DNA from: Triglochin maritima
Taxonomy: Eukaryota; Streptophyta; Magnoliopsida; Alismatales; Juncaginaceae
Assembly: GCA_963682175.1 (NCBI GenBank)
Contig: OY821771.1
Span: 40,816,201-40,880,200 of the forward strand
Direction of reading: 5' to 3'
Length of the DNA: 64,000 nucleotides
Part shown: positions 12,555 through 24,337 of the stretch, one piece after another
Numbering within the stretch: the first letter of the stretch is position 1
How the letters are laid out: each line of letters opens with the position of its first letter
Notes under the pieces: generated by a model
What the model was told of the DNA's origin: nothing
What the model saw: the letters and a program-made list of their open reading frames with translations, nothing else
Database searches by the model: none
Position numbers and translations under genes: made by a program

Positions 12555-12950
12555 TTGGATGGATGGATGGTCGTTGAAAGTTACACAATGAATTTTGTCA
12601 CTACCATGGCATCACCAGGTTCATCACCGGGGGAACTGAATGTTAGAAATTGTGTACTATATTTACCGAGAATACATTTTGGTAATGAACGAGGGCACAT
12701 GCCGTGGAACGAATGCAACAAGATTGATGCGAAAAACAAATGATTTATCCATGATTGCATCAATAATGCCATGGACATTATTGATGGCAGAAGTTTGACT
12801 TCTTTTGCCAACATTGCAAAAACAGAAGACTTTACATGCCTTGCGGCCCTTGTCCAGGTACTCGTGGACCAGTCGAAACCTGCATTTTCCGTTTCAAACC
12901 AGGAAAGCGTATCTAAGTTGGACCATAAAGACTGCCTATTACAATTACAA
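12555..12950 (+). pseudogene. Possible gene fragment upstream of the receptor kinase
   Basis: A plus-strand frame is open for about 130 codons except for one TGA at 12741-12743. It reads FVTTMASPGSSPGEL, then after the stop MDIIDGRSLTSFANIAK and FTCLAALVQVLVDQSK. The composition is protein-like, but I do not recognise the family. A hAT-type MITE cuts the sequence off at 12952. It could equally be a chance open frame in the receptor-kinase promoter region. Confidence 0.25.
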
Positions 12951-13461
12951 CTAGGGGTGCACATGGGTCGGGTTGGGTCGGGTTTGGGCCTCAACCCGAC
13001 CCAACCCGAAATTTTCGGGTTGGGAAAAAATCCAACCCGAACCCGAACCCGAACCGGTTCGGGTTCAACCCAACCCGACCCGAAATTTTCGGGTTGGGTC
13101 GGGTTGGGTCGGGTTGAACCCGAATTTGGAAATTTTTGGGTTGGGTTGGGTTGAATCGGGTTTATTTTCGGGTTGGGTCGGGTTTATTTTCGGGTTGGGT
13201 CGGGTTGGGTCGGGTTGGATCGGGTTTATTTGGGAAAAAATTAAAAAAAAATAAAAAAAAAATAAAAAAAAATAAAAATCGGGTTCGGGTTGGGTCGGGT
13301 CAACCCGACCCCCTCAACCCGAACCCGACCCGAAAATTCGGGTTTTTGATTTTCCCAACCCGACCCGAACCCCTCCTCAACCCGACCCAACCCGACCCGA
13401 CCAGTCGGGTTCGGGTTGGGTTTCGGGTTGAACCCAACCCATGTGCACCCCTAATTACAAC
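12944..13461. mobile_element. hAT-type MITE of CGGGTTGGGT repeats with perfect 8-bp target duplication
   Basis: The element spans 12952-13453 (502 bp). It begins TAGGGGTGCACATGGGT and ends in the inverse, ACCCATGTGCACCCCTA. Perfect ATTACAAC duplications flank it at 12944-12951 and 13454-13461. The interior is low-complexity CGGGTTGGGT/AACCCGACCC sequence in both orientations around an A-rich centre, so single strands can fold on themselves. There is no coding capacity; long frames through it are repeat translations. It lies about 600 bp upstream of the receptor-kinase start. Confidence 0.88.
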
Positions 13462-14316
13462 TACAACATGGGATACACCCATAAACCATAGCTCCCACGG
13501 GCCACGGGTCTCTCTCTTCTATTCGGTTTGGAGCAAAAAATGGAAGAAAATGTCACCAATCTCCTACAGAGGCATCTGAACTCATAAAGACTAAAAGAGG
13601 CGAAGAGCTAAAATGGGAAACCCGAAAAGGAGAGGTGTATGCTGTATGCAAGAGGGGAGAGGTCACCGAGATAAGTAAGATTTCAACAGGCGAGAGGGAA
13701 AATATAAAGGAAAAAGTGATTAAAGGAAATAATTGCTAGTCTGGCCATCTTGGAGTTTTTAAGACTCCCCTCAGATGATTGTCCCCGAGAGACTATATTA
13801 TCTGTTTCTGAACCTTTTTTTAAAGAAACTATACAATTGTCATAGTTTATCTTATATCATCTTCCTATTCTGCGGCCCCGAGGCCTCACGTCACACGGAT
13901 TGGAGAATGGTCCGTGCGACAACATCTATGATTTTCCAAGGATGTTTTTAAGACTTGACTCCCACATTGCAATTGCGTAACATTAATCTGTATATAAATT
14001 AACTGAGCTCTGTGGCCATATCCTGTGCGGTGTGAACGATCAACATCATATGCATCTACAATAATATTTGGCACCTAAAAGAAATGCCCATTTCAGCTAA
14101 TCATGTAGAAATTATAATGATGCTTGGATGCCTTCAAAATTACATCACGAGCAGCATGTTGGTAACTGGTAACTGTGGGACAAAATAACAAACATAAGTA
14201 CAAGAATACAAGAACAAACGATTGCTAAGGCTGGTATTTTTTACCATAACGGAGTTTATGTCCATTAAACAAGCAAATGCCAAGGCTTGGACATACCTCC
14301 ACTTTGCACTCTGATT

Positions 14317-17300
14317 TCAATCAATCTTGAATTTCCAGATGTAGTTGATACCAACTGCGGCGGTTACACAAACAATTGCAATTACTGCAACAAGCAACAC
14401 TGCAGTTGGGACAAGAAACTACATCAGCAAAAGACTAATTCTAAACGCTATTGTCCGGAGAACAGATGTTTAGCAAGAAAGCACAAGAACTAAGCCAGTC
14501 TCCTTGAAGAGACATACAAACTATACCTGTTAGAAAAAGAAAAAGTAGAATTGCTAGCCGGTATCTCACAAGCCAAGAAAGATCACTTTCAAGAGTACAA
14601 TGGTGCCTATATTTCACCGGGATTTTGCTTGTGTTGTGTGCCGTCATGCTGTGCAGATCAGAGAGTATAATGTCTACACCAGCAACAGGATCTCCAATCA
14701 CATTCCTGATTTCAACTTTCATGATTTGAGGCGAAGCATCCCAATCTATTTCAATTGCACCAAAATTTGGCTCACCTGAAGGTTTATGAGCAACAATTCA
14801 ATTTTTTACACCTCCCCCAGAAAAATCATTAAATAACTGAAACAAACCGAAGAAAAAGAATCAATCACGACCACGTGTATACAACAATTACTGGGGTTTA
14901 GTTGGTGACAGTGTGATACTTATTTACCCTGATCAAGGTCACGTATAAGCACTCTTTGATGAAATCATCAAAGAAACAACACGGGCAAAATCCTCCGCAG
15001 GAAGCTGTACGAGAAAGCAGACTTACACACTGATATGTACGAGAAAAAAGACTTACAATTACCCAAGAAAGTGAACACAAGAGCCTATGAGAGCAAAAGC
15101 AATAAAACAGCACAAAGAAAACATATCACAATATTGCATGCTCGGGTACTTGTAGAAGCCAACTTTCTTTCAAAAACCAATGCCAAAACAACTTTTTACT
15201 GGGAGTCGGGAGACATACATAAAAGGATTATAAATATGGGCAAACTTGCACTACCAATCAATCATGTACATTAAGCATTTCCAACATCAGCATGTAGAGG
15301 ACAAAATCATCTAACTAAAGGAGAATTCCCATTTCCCACACAAGATACAAGGTCAAAAAGAAATTTGGTTTGTACCGTATGTACATGACGATCTTCTACA
15401 TTTTGGGCCGTAGACTCTCATTGTAGTTGGTGTCAACCATGCCAAGATCCTCACTAGGAGTGCTAAAGGTGGTGGTACAGCCTTTTCAACAGCTTGTGTA
15501 AGGCCACTTGAAGTTATATCATACAGTGGATAGTCACAAGCACAATCATATCTAGTAATCTCCCCGAAGTGAACATCACCACTTAAAAAAATGACACCAT
15601 CTCTCTGCACATTGGAGGAAAATATCTGAAGTGGTAAGGATGAAACTACAAATAGAAATCAAGTAGAAGATTTAAATTGCAAACTTCCAGGAGACTACAC
15701 TTAAGCTTCTAGTAGACATGCATTTTCAAGTTTTCTTGTGTTTCATTTTATGCACATGCTTGTTTCCATTATAGACCTTCTAAACTTTACCGACTCCACC
15801 AGCTTACCTTACTCTTTGCTATCAACTTAAACAATTTATCCTTCTCTGCCGGAAAAAGCCCCCAAGACTCCAAATGGAACAGTGGTTTGGTCACTGCAGA
15901 AATATTTGATATAACCTGAGATAACAAATAGGCTAAGAACGTCCTATTGCCCATAAGCATCACAAAAGTAAAGATAAAACCAAAAATGTTTTCACAAAAA
16001 CAACAGAAAAAACAGTTGAGCATTAAATGTATGTGTGAAAGTGGAAGCTTGATATTTGGCAATCCGACCGCATTCATATCTGAAATTTTAAATTTTATCC
16101 GAGAAAAAAATATTCGCCCACTGTATTTGTATCCAATGTCCAAACATCCATGAGTTTGGGAAGCAAATATAGATATTGGTACATCCAATCCAAATAATAT
16201 CCATTTTGGGACAAAATATCCTTACTAAAATATTAATATATGCATTCATATTGCATTTTCCATCTAAAGCTAAAATTTAAGATATGAACAACGGTAAATT
16301 GATGTTATCAAAAGTTAAGAGTAGTAGATCTCTCCTCAATATCAAAATACATTGTTACTTTGACATTACTATGGTTACTTTTTTCATACATGAAGTAAAA
16401 TATCAATAAGAAACATTTTTTTAAAGTGAAAACGAAGTTCTTTTGCTGGCTCAATCTATTCAAAGTTGAAAAGTATTTATCCATATCCACTCTAAATTTG
16501 TCAAATAAGCACGGATACCAATTTTCATATCCGAGGACGATCACTGCTCGTATTCGTCAAATATGCACGAATACTATATGGATATACCTATATCCGTTGT
16601 ATCTACTCCATTTCCACCTCTAATTAAAAGCATAAGTCTGCACATTGTTTATCCAGTTACTAATTTTTTAAAAGTAATATTACTAATGCAAATTTTAAAA
16701 AAATAAATTGTTTTCATCAACCATATGAACAAGCACCTGTATAGATGAAACAATGATTGTTATCTTTGATGGAGGAGAGTGCAATTCCTTCTCTAACCAT
16801 GACCATTGAGAAGTCCCCAGTATAGTTCCATCACTGAATAATGGGTCCCCATGATATCTGGTGTCCAGCAGTATAATCTGATGCACATGTGGCTCAGTGA
16901 CTGGACTTAAATATTTTTGCATAAAGGACCACAGTCTAAGAAAAAAGTTTCAGCCAAGTGTATGTTGAAAAGTTCATGTCATAAACCAAAAACAAAACAA
17001 AACAAAAAACTACACATCATCAAAATTCGTCAGATGAGATAAATCACCTACAAACCTTTACATCTCTTCCTTTTAGACCAAAAAGATATGAGCAATACAC
17101 GCCAGCCTGTCTACGCCTGAAGCAAGTAAAACAAACAGAGAAGGAGAGGAAACACAGTATCAGACACCAAAAGGCAAATATCAAACAAATCCTACCAACT
17201 GATCAACAACCAAAAATTAAAACATATCAACCACATTTAGCTGACGTGTTACAATTTTCACCCAAAATACATAGTGCATGTGCTGCTCGTTGGATATAAA

Positions 17301-18756
17301 ACAACTTGATTCTGGCAAGTGACATCATACATTTTAGTTGATTACTTGGTAGACTATAAGACACCCTCCTATTGAGGAAACCAGATGTTCTATGTGGTGC
17401 TAGTGGGTAATAATTGAAAACTCAGATACATCAATATGAGAACAATCACTAGTTACATTAGTTTATATTTTTCAGTTATACGTCATAAGCTTTTCCCAGT
17501 TCAATTTATACTCATCATGAAAGGTTGTAGAGATAGATTGAATAAGACTATATGGTATGGAAAATTTTGACGAAGTCTTCACCTGATATGAGTTTTAGAA
17601 TGGACAAGGGTTTTTACCTAGAACTATCCTTTGGTTCTTCTAAGAAGTCTAACATAAGTCTTTGGGACACATTCTTTCCACCAAACTCTTTCCCTGCGTC
17701 ATTTAGTCCATAATCATGGTCATCCCACGTGCCAATCACCTGCAAAATAATAACTTAAAAGTTAGAAGCGTGGAGTAGATAACCATTAAAAACTAAGGGC
17801 ATACAACTATACATGCGCGATATAAATTCACCATCCAATGACGTATAACTCAAAGAGACATCGGACCGGCACCTCTTCACTAGATAGCCACTTGAAATTA
17901 CAAAATTCATTTCATTCTTATTACAAGCACTCCTATTAGAAGCACTCTAATTTATGTATATTAACAAATATCTACAAGATAATACCTTTATTATACCCCA
18001 AAAAAAACAGAAACCCCTGTATCGCCTTAGGAAGCTTACACCATTTCCAATGGTTATTTACAATTTTAACTAAGCAGAAGCTCCACCTACCCCTTCAAAC
18101 GACTCGTTCCTAGTTCGCAATGAAGATAAAATGCATAATTAATTGATTCCATTTTAGTCCAATTGACTAATAACAAATTGAACACCTCCAAGGCCCCAAC
18201 CCAATTCCCTTCCAAACTCATTTTCAGAAGAAAACACGAACTTTCGAGTCCTCTCCTCACAATTCCATTCCTTTCACTTAAATAGTTACCGAAATCCGGG
18301 GGAAAAAACTCCCAACAGAACCCTAACCTGAGCTCTTCTCCTGAGAGCAGCATAGCCAGGAACACCCCTCGCTTGCTCATACTTCCCCCTCATCTCCTCC
18401 TCGGACGCCGGCACGAACCTCGGCGCATTCTTCCACGGCCCGACGGTCCTCTCCTTTCCGAAAACCCTAAACCCGCGCTTGTTGTCCCCGTAAACGTTAT
18501 CCCCCATCCACACAAACACGTCCGGGTCGAAATCCAGGATGGCGTCCCATATCGTCTGGAAGAAACAATAAATCGAGCTAAAAACCTGGAAGATTGAAAC
18601 CGGAAGGAGAGGAAAGGGTACCTGAGGAGTGGAGTGGTTGGCGCAGAAGCCGAAGGCGATCCGGGTGACGGGACGGAGACGGAGGGCATCAGAGTCGGGG
18701 AGTAGGGAGGCGGCGAGGGTGAGGTGGAGGAGGAGAGTGGAGGAGAGAGACAACAT
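14317..18756 (-). CDS. PhoD-like metallophosphatase with signal peptide and C-terminal membrane anchor
   Basis: Nine exons: 18622-18756, 18328-18555, 17618-17739, 17056-17116, 16737-16877, 15808-15915, 15376-15604, 14527-14775 and 14317-14399, giving 451 residues. The metal-site motifs of the PhoD/calcineurin-like phosphoesterases are in place: GDNVYGD (63-69), WDDHDYG (126-132), LLDTRYH, and SGDVHFGE starting at about 273. The N-terminus (MLSLSSTLLLHLTLAAS) is a signal peptide. Exons 8 and 9 join within a hydrophobic segment, FLFLT then VLLVAVIAIVCVTAA, followed by a short basic tail, so the enzyme probably faces the lumen or cell exterior on a membrane anchor. It matches the single-copy plant PhoD-like family (At5g42370-like). 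An in-frame upstream ATG at 18864 would add 36 residues, but the chosen ATG puts the signal peptide at the terminus. The substrate is unknown. Confidence 0.9.
16022..16630. mobile_element. Probable hAT-type MITE in a phosphatase intron
   Basis: The right end (16622) reads inward as TAGAGGTGGAAATGG, and a matching but diverged left end starts at 16030 (TATGTGTGAAAGTGG, 10 of 15 positions equal). Flanks are ATTAAATG (16022-16029) and ATTAAAAG (16623-16630), an 8-bp duplication with one mismatch. The 593-bp body is rich in GGATAT/ATATCC motifs and has no gene. It makes up most of the intron between exons 5 and 6. Confidence 0.5.
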
Positions 18757-18879
18757 CGGAGGAGGAGAACTGGAGGAGATGTTGGGCCTAGTTGGGCCCC
18801 TCTGGGGATTTATAGAGACCCCATGTGAGAATGAGGTGGGGGTGTTGGGCCTAGCTTGCCCCATGTGAGAGTTAGTTTC

Positions 18880-19218
18880 GGGTAATATTCAAATTATCCT
18901 TTATTTTTTTAATCTTCCATAGAATCCACAAATTATTCTTTATTCAAATAATATTTTTAACATATACACGTCTCTCTAAAGGGGGTTTTAGAGAGAGTAC
19001 ATGTGAGAGTTAGTTTCGAGTTACTTCTTTTTTTTAGGAAATTGAGTTCCATTGCATTTCTCGTCTTCAAGTGGGACGGGTTACGTTTTTTCGCTCTTGG
19101 AGTTAGGTTGGGGGTCCTACGAGAGACATGTATATGTTAAAAACATTATTTGAATAAAGGATAATTTGTCGATTCTATGGAATATTAAAAAAAATAAAGG
19201 ATCATTTGAATATTACCC
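18880..19218. mobile_element. Foldback element with about 95-bp inverted arms
   Basis: The left arm starts GGGTAATATTCAAAT and runs to about 18975. The right arm from about 19115 to 19218 is its imperfect reverse complement, ending ATTTGAATATTACCC. The arms flank about 140 bp that includes a second copy of the motif CATGTGAGAGTTAGTTTCG, also found just left of the element at 18861. No clear target duplication is left. It lies about 125 bp upstream of the phosphatase start codon and may overlap its promoter. Confidence 0.6.
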
Positions 19219-19229
19219 AATCACGTAAT

Positions 19230-21236
19230 TTCCCACCCTACTAAAAGTAGTTGCTCTACCAAAAGTAACATTATAAGTAAAAATCTTACATCTGCAACAT
19301 TTTATTGTCAATAATCCATTGTTTTATCAATTTTCTGCATTTTAACTTACTTTCCCATCTTCAATGGCTATTTTTTTTTGGTTCACTTTGCCAACTACAT
19401 TATTCTATTTTTGTTGTTTTTTGGTATTTTTGTATCGTAAATTTGTTTCTTTCTGATTTGATAGAGTGTTGTTCTTTTGTGTATTATTACAACATCATTT
19501 AATCTATTCAATTTTTTGTTCAGAAATCAGCTTGGAGTTATGAAATAACACATCAAGTTGAAACGAAGAACCTGCCAACGTTGATTATGATCCAAACCCC
19601 AAAATACTTCTCAATTTACCCAAAACACGATGAAGAATACCAAGATCACCAAACAGATACCCAACAAACTCCAATGTTGATTTTCTATTTCCATTTTCCA
19701 CTAAATCCCCATTTTTCGTCAGGAAAATCGTTCCTTCAATAGGAGAGAGGCCATGTTAATGGAGGGGTAGGTGGTGATTGAGATTGGGAGATGATTGGAG
19801 AGATGATGAAGTCTAGGTGGATGGAGGAGTAGGAGAATGATGATATGTTTTTTTGGTCTTCGTTGGTGTTTTTGTTTGTGTATTTTTTGTTGTAGTATAG
19901 GTATCTTCGGTGTTATATGTTAGGTATTTTATATTAATGTATTTATTAATATTTGTATTAATTCCCGACAAACAAAAAAAAAATGGTTCTCAATGGTGTT
20001 TGCAGTCCAGGTTTTTTGGATAATAGTCTAGGTATTTTCGTTTACGCATTGGGTAGTTACATATTACAATTTTTGTACCTTTGTCTTAATTTATGTTGGG
20101 TATACATGTGATATAGTTTAAGTATTTTCATGTTATAGTTTGGGTACGTATTATAATATTATCATACATTTGATTCTTGACATTATGATATTTTCATGTT
20201 GTAGATTGTCAAAGTGCAGATCAACACTCATATAAATAATTAGCCTAAATACAAATATAAAGTATCCAAATGACATAGATGATTTACCACCAAAATTTGA
20301 ATGAATACCCAAGTCACATTGATGATACAGTAAGACTTATAAATCAATAAACTAATAAATTTAAAAGGAACTACAGATAATGCATATAAACAAATTATTC
20401 ACTCCTAGAAGAGTAAATACCTAACACATTCTCACAATCTCACTCCTTATAGATTACCCATACTCTCCATATATACTACCCAACATGCTATATATATTCC
20501 CAAGATTTTTAGTATAACATACCCGATATCGAAAATTACCTAAATAGATCATATATCACACCCCAAAAGGCTGACAATATGCATACATTTATCCATCCAT
20601 GATGTGTTATTTACCCGAAAGCAATGGACAAATTACCATGTGAGTTTTAATTAAGAGAGAAGAAAATGTGTTGGAGAGGAGAGGAGAAAATGTCAGAGTA
20701 GGTTGTTAAAGTGCATGGGGAGCCACGTACGTGAGCCCTATGCGTATGGGATAGCGTGTGTCATCCCGGGATCCTGTAAATATGAGCGGAAGAGGTTCAA
20801 GATATTAAACTAAAGATTTAAAATTCATAAAAAGTAATATAAACGTATCAAAAATAGCAATTAAGAATAAGTTTCTAATTCATTGTCTACCACAGTTTGA
20901 AAGTAGGAGGACCAAGAAAGTAGGAGGGCTTGTCGATCCTCACCCGGCTATAATTAAGAAAACATAAGGAAATGATACAAATATCCAATGTGTTAACAGT
21001 GAGAAAGCGTACACAATTAGGTATATCAAAAGATAACGTATTTTGTTGGATATTTCTGCTTCTTCCCACCAAAAATTCAAAAAATGTTGACCACGGCAAG
21101 ATAAGAAAGACCCATTATTGGTTTTGTCGATTTACACATTAAAAAGAGGTAAATAATAGATTGCTTCCTAAATTATGACCCAGATCAAAGTACTTCAACT
21201 TTGTATTTGTACCGAGTTTACCATCATATTTGTTCC
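19230..21236. other. Gene-free AT-rich spacer
   Basis: No coding frame with protein-like composition, no terminal repeats and no RNA gene could be supported. Several AT-rich phrases with GGTATTTT and TACCCAA occur in both orientations, which could be very old transposon remnants. Confidence 0.5.
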
Positions 21237-21399
21237 GTTGATTAAGGGAACTACTATTCGTCGCCGGAAAACTACTTAAATCGCCCCAAAAATGACATTT
21301 TTGCCCTTAACAAATCAATTAATACCGATTTCGTCCCGTGTCTTTAAACAAGGTGTTTGACTCAGTTTTACTCACATTCCCAGTACCAACACCACGAAA

Positions 21400-21429
21400 A
21401 TGTCTGACGAAGCACCTGAATCCGGCGAG
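21400..21429 (+). pseudogene. Putative first exon of the lost left-end gene of MULE copy 1
   Basis: ATG followed by SDEAPESGE runs straight into a GT donor (GAG|GTAACG), 154 bp inside the left terminus. This mirrors the PMD gene at the right end, whose 18-codon first exon starts a similar distance inside the terminus. The following sequence carries a GC-rich inverted-repeat array just as PMD intron 1 does. By analogy with copy 2, the lost gene would be the transposase/OTU gene, whose later exons the copia fragment has replaced. This is inference from position and layout; 10 codons cannot prove a gene. Confidence 0.35.
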
Positions 21430-21457
21430 GTAACGGGTGCGGAATTTTTGTCCCGAC

Positions 21458-21602
21458 TCGGGCGTCTGCCTAAGCCGCCTCCACCCAGGTGGAGGCGTCT
21501 GGATAGGCCGCCTCCACATAGGTGGAGGTGGTTTAGCCAAACGCCTCCACCTAGCTGGAGGCGGCTTAGATGCACGCCTCCACAAAGGTGGAGGCGTCTG
21601 TC
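21458..21602. repeat. GC-rich inverted-repeat array, left subterminal of MULE copy 1
   Basis: Alternating copies of GCCTCCAC and GTGGAGGC about 10-25 bp apart form a run of short hairpins. The sequence is much richer in GC than the rest of the element. Equivalent arrays, with different core words, sit at 26383-26459 and 60673-60932. Confidence 0.8.
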
Positions 21603-21619
21603 TAATACTAGTGGGAAGA

Positions 21620-24337
21620 CCAAGAGAACCAAGTTCACGGTCTTATACTAGCATCCATGGGTGACTCGCTTCAAGCGAAATACTTGGATTCAAAACCCAA
21701 GAAGACCATGGAGGCTCTAAGCAAGATGTTCATGGATAGTGCCCGAAAGGAGCGCTATAAGACCACCATCGCACTCACAAGGTGCCATATAGCAGAGGGA
21801 ACATCGGTATCCATGCATTTTCTCACGATGCAAGGATACCTTGAGAAGTTGTCGAAGCTCTCTTCTCCAATGCCAGTGGACATTGCCGAAGATCTAATTC
21901 TTGGCTCTCTAGCCCCGTCCTTTAAGGATTTTGTGATGCACTATCATGTGCGTGAAAAAGGGGTGAGTCTTGAGGAGCTTCACAACGCTCTCAAAACGGC
22001 TGAAGTTGATATGGGCAAGAGTAGGGACCATGAGGTCCTTGCTATCCATAAGAAGAGCAAAAAGATCAACAAAGGTAAAGGCAAATTTACCAAAGATACG
22101 TCAATCAAGAGCGAGGGAGTAGGAGGTGCTAATGGGAGTGTCTCAAGGGAGAAAACTTACAAGTCTCCAACTCCCAACTCGGAGTGCTTTCACTGCGGTG
22201 AAAAAGGACACATCCGACCTAATTGCCCCAAGTACAAGGAAGACCTTGAAAATGGGATGATTGAACGTAGGCGCCCGAGAAACGCCATAGGTATGTTTGT
22301 TATTGAGATAAATTTAATCACCTCTATTCTTGATTTGGTAATGGTTACCGGATCTTGTGCTCACATAATTTTGATGTGCAGCTATTGAAGGATAGGAAGG
22401 AACTCGTTGGGAACGAGATGATATTGAAGATTGGAAATAGTACAAGCATCGCTGCGATTGTACAAGATTCTATGGAACTTCAATAGTCTAGTGATTTAAA
22501 TTTATGCTTTGTAGAATGTTTGTTATGTACCTTCGATTAGCAAGAACTATTCTGTATCAAGTTTTGGATATGGATAAATTTTAATAAATATTTTAATTCT
22601 TGCTTGTCTATATCGAAGAACGGAATTTTCTATACAAATACATTCATATGGAATGATTTCTATTTGCTTGAAATAAATAATGAACAAACTCAAACAAACA
22701 ATAACAAAAGAGAAACTAAGATAACTCACGTGAATGATACAATCTTGTAGCACTATCGGATTGGTCAAATAAATGACCAAGAGACTTTTCAAGAAGAAAG
22801 GAACGAAAACGAACAACTAATTGGATATGATACATTCTAATGTATGTGGTCCGATAAGTACAAGTCTAAGAGACGGTTTAAGGTACTTCATTTTGTTCAC
22901 AGACAACTATAGTCATTATGGCTATATTTGTCTAATGGGAAGCAAAAGTGAATTCTTTGACAAGTTCAAGGAATTCGAGGATGAAGTAGTGAACCGACTC
23001 AACAAGAATATCGAGTCTCTATGAAAGGTTCGTAGGGGTGAGTGCTTAGAATACCTAATTTGACTCATTCCTAAAGTAGGAATAGGATATTGCTCGACAT
23101 GGTTCGATCAAAAATGAGTCAATTTAAATTGCCAATTTACTTTTGGAATTATGCACTACAAATAATGACAAACTCACTAAATAATGTTCCATCCAAATCC
23201 GTGGAGAAAATGTCTTGTGAGCTATGGAGTTGAAAGACACCTAAGCTCGACTTTCTCAAGATTTGGGGTTGTGAGGTATACATCAAGAAATTGATGTCGA
23301 CCAAGCTTCAACCAAAAGCGGATAAGTGCTTCTTTATAGGTTGTCCTCGTGTGACAAGAGGATACTACTTTTGGTATATCACCTCCAATCGAAAGAGATA
23401 TGGTTTTTCTGGAATTTCTGGAAAAGAGAGAAAAGTAGTGGGAGTAGAGTTGAGCTTGAGGAAACTCAAGATACTCTACAAGATCATGATGTGAATGTTG
23501 CATTCAAAATCATGAAGGCCCAACCGAGATTCATTTGGTTAGTGGGAGCATGAGCGAGAGATCCTTACAAGAAATTGTGAGAGAATCTCAATCATCCTCA
23601 CCTAGTGTGCGTTCGAGAGTTGAACATGAACCTATTCCTCAAGAAATTGTGGAAGAAGTTTGAGAGACACAAGAAGAACCAAAAGAACTAAGAAGGTCAA
23701 TGAGGGAAAGGAAGAAACCCAATAAGTATGTGGGACTTCATGAGATCATGTTACTAGATACCAAAGATCCCTCGACCTTCCGAGAAGCAATAGAAAAGAC
23801 TCCAAACTATGGTTAAAAGCCATGGAATCCGAAGTAGAATCCATGTATGATAATCAAGTATGAAACTTGATTAGCCTTCCTCAAGAGAAAATATCATTTG
23901 GTATAAATGAGCTTTTAGGAGGAAGATAGACATGGATAGTAACTTGACAACCTACAAAGCAAGGCTTGTAGCAAAAGTTATACTCAAATTCAAGAAATTG
24001 ACTTTGATGAAATTTTTGAGAAGTTGCCATATTAAAATCTATTCGGATTATGCTCACTATTACCGCATTTCACAATTGTGGGATATGGAAAATGGATATC
24101 AAAATGGCGTTCCTTAAACAGGAACTTGGAGGAGGATATGTACATGGTACAACCTCAAGGTTTTGATGATCCAAATAGTAACGAGAAGAAATGCAAGTTT
24201 CGAGAATCCATTTATGGAATGAAGCAAGCATCGGGGAGTTGGAACAAACGCTTTGACGAAGAGGTGAAGGAGATTCACTTCATTCAAAGTAAAGGAAAAC
24301 CTTGTTGATACAAGGAGATTAGTGGGAGTCATGTAGT
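21620..24337 (+). mobile_element. Degenerate Ty1/copia gag-pol fragment without LTRs
   Basis: Begins within gag: an open part from 21657 to 22388 contains the gag polyprotein core and a CCHC zinc knuckle with spacing C-x2-C-x4-H-x4-C (CFHCGEKGHIRPNC, about residues 177-190 of that frame). Broken integrase follows (about 22821-23024, DMIHSNVCGP and FTDNYSHYGY), then reverse transcriptase pieces (about 23932-24310, including YKARLVAK and SIYGMKQASGSWN). It stops within the RT region. Frameshifts and stops are frequent, so it cannot move by itself. No LTR, primer-binding site or polypurine tract is present at either end. Both borders lie within coding sequence, which means it arrived as a fragment inside the MULE and not by normal integration. 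Confidence 0.85.

Noticed and set aside
12973..13579. Open frames of up to 147 codons across the CGGGTTGGGT region
   Set aside because: They translate the low-complexity interior of the hAT MITE.
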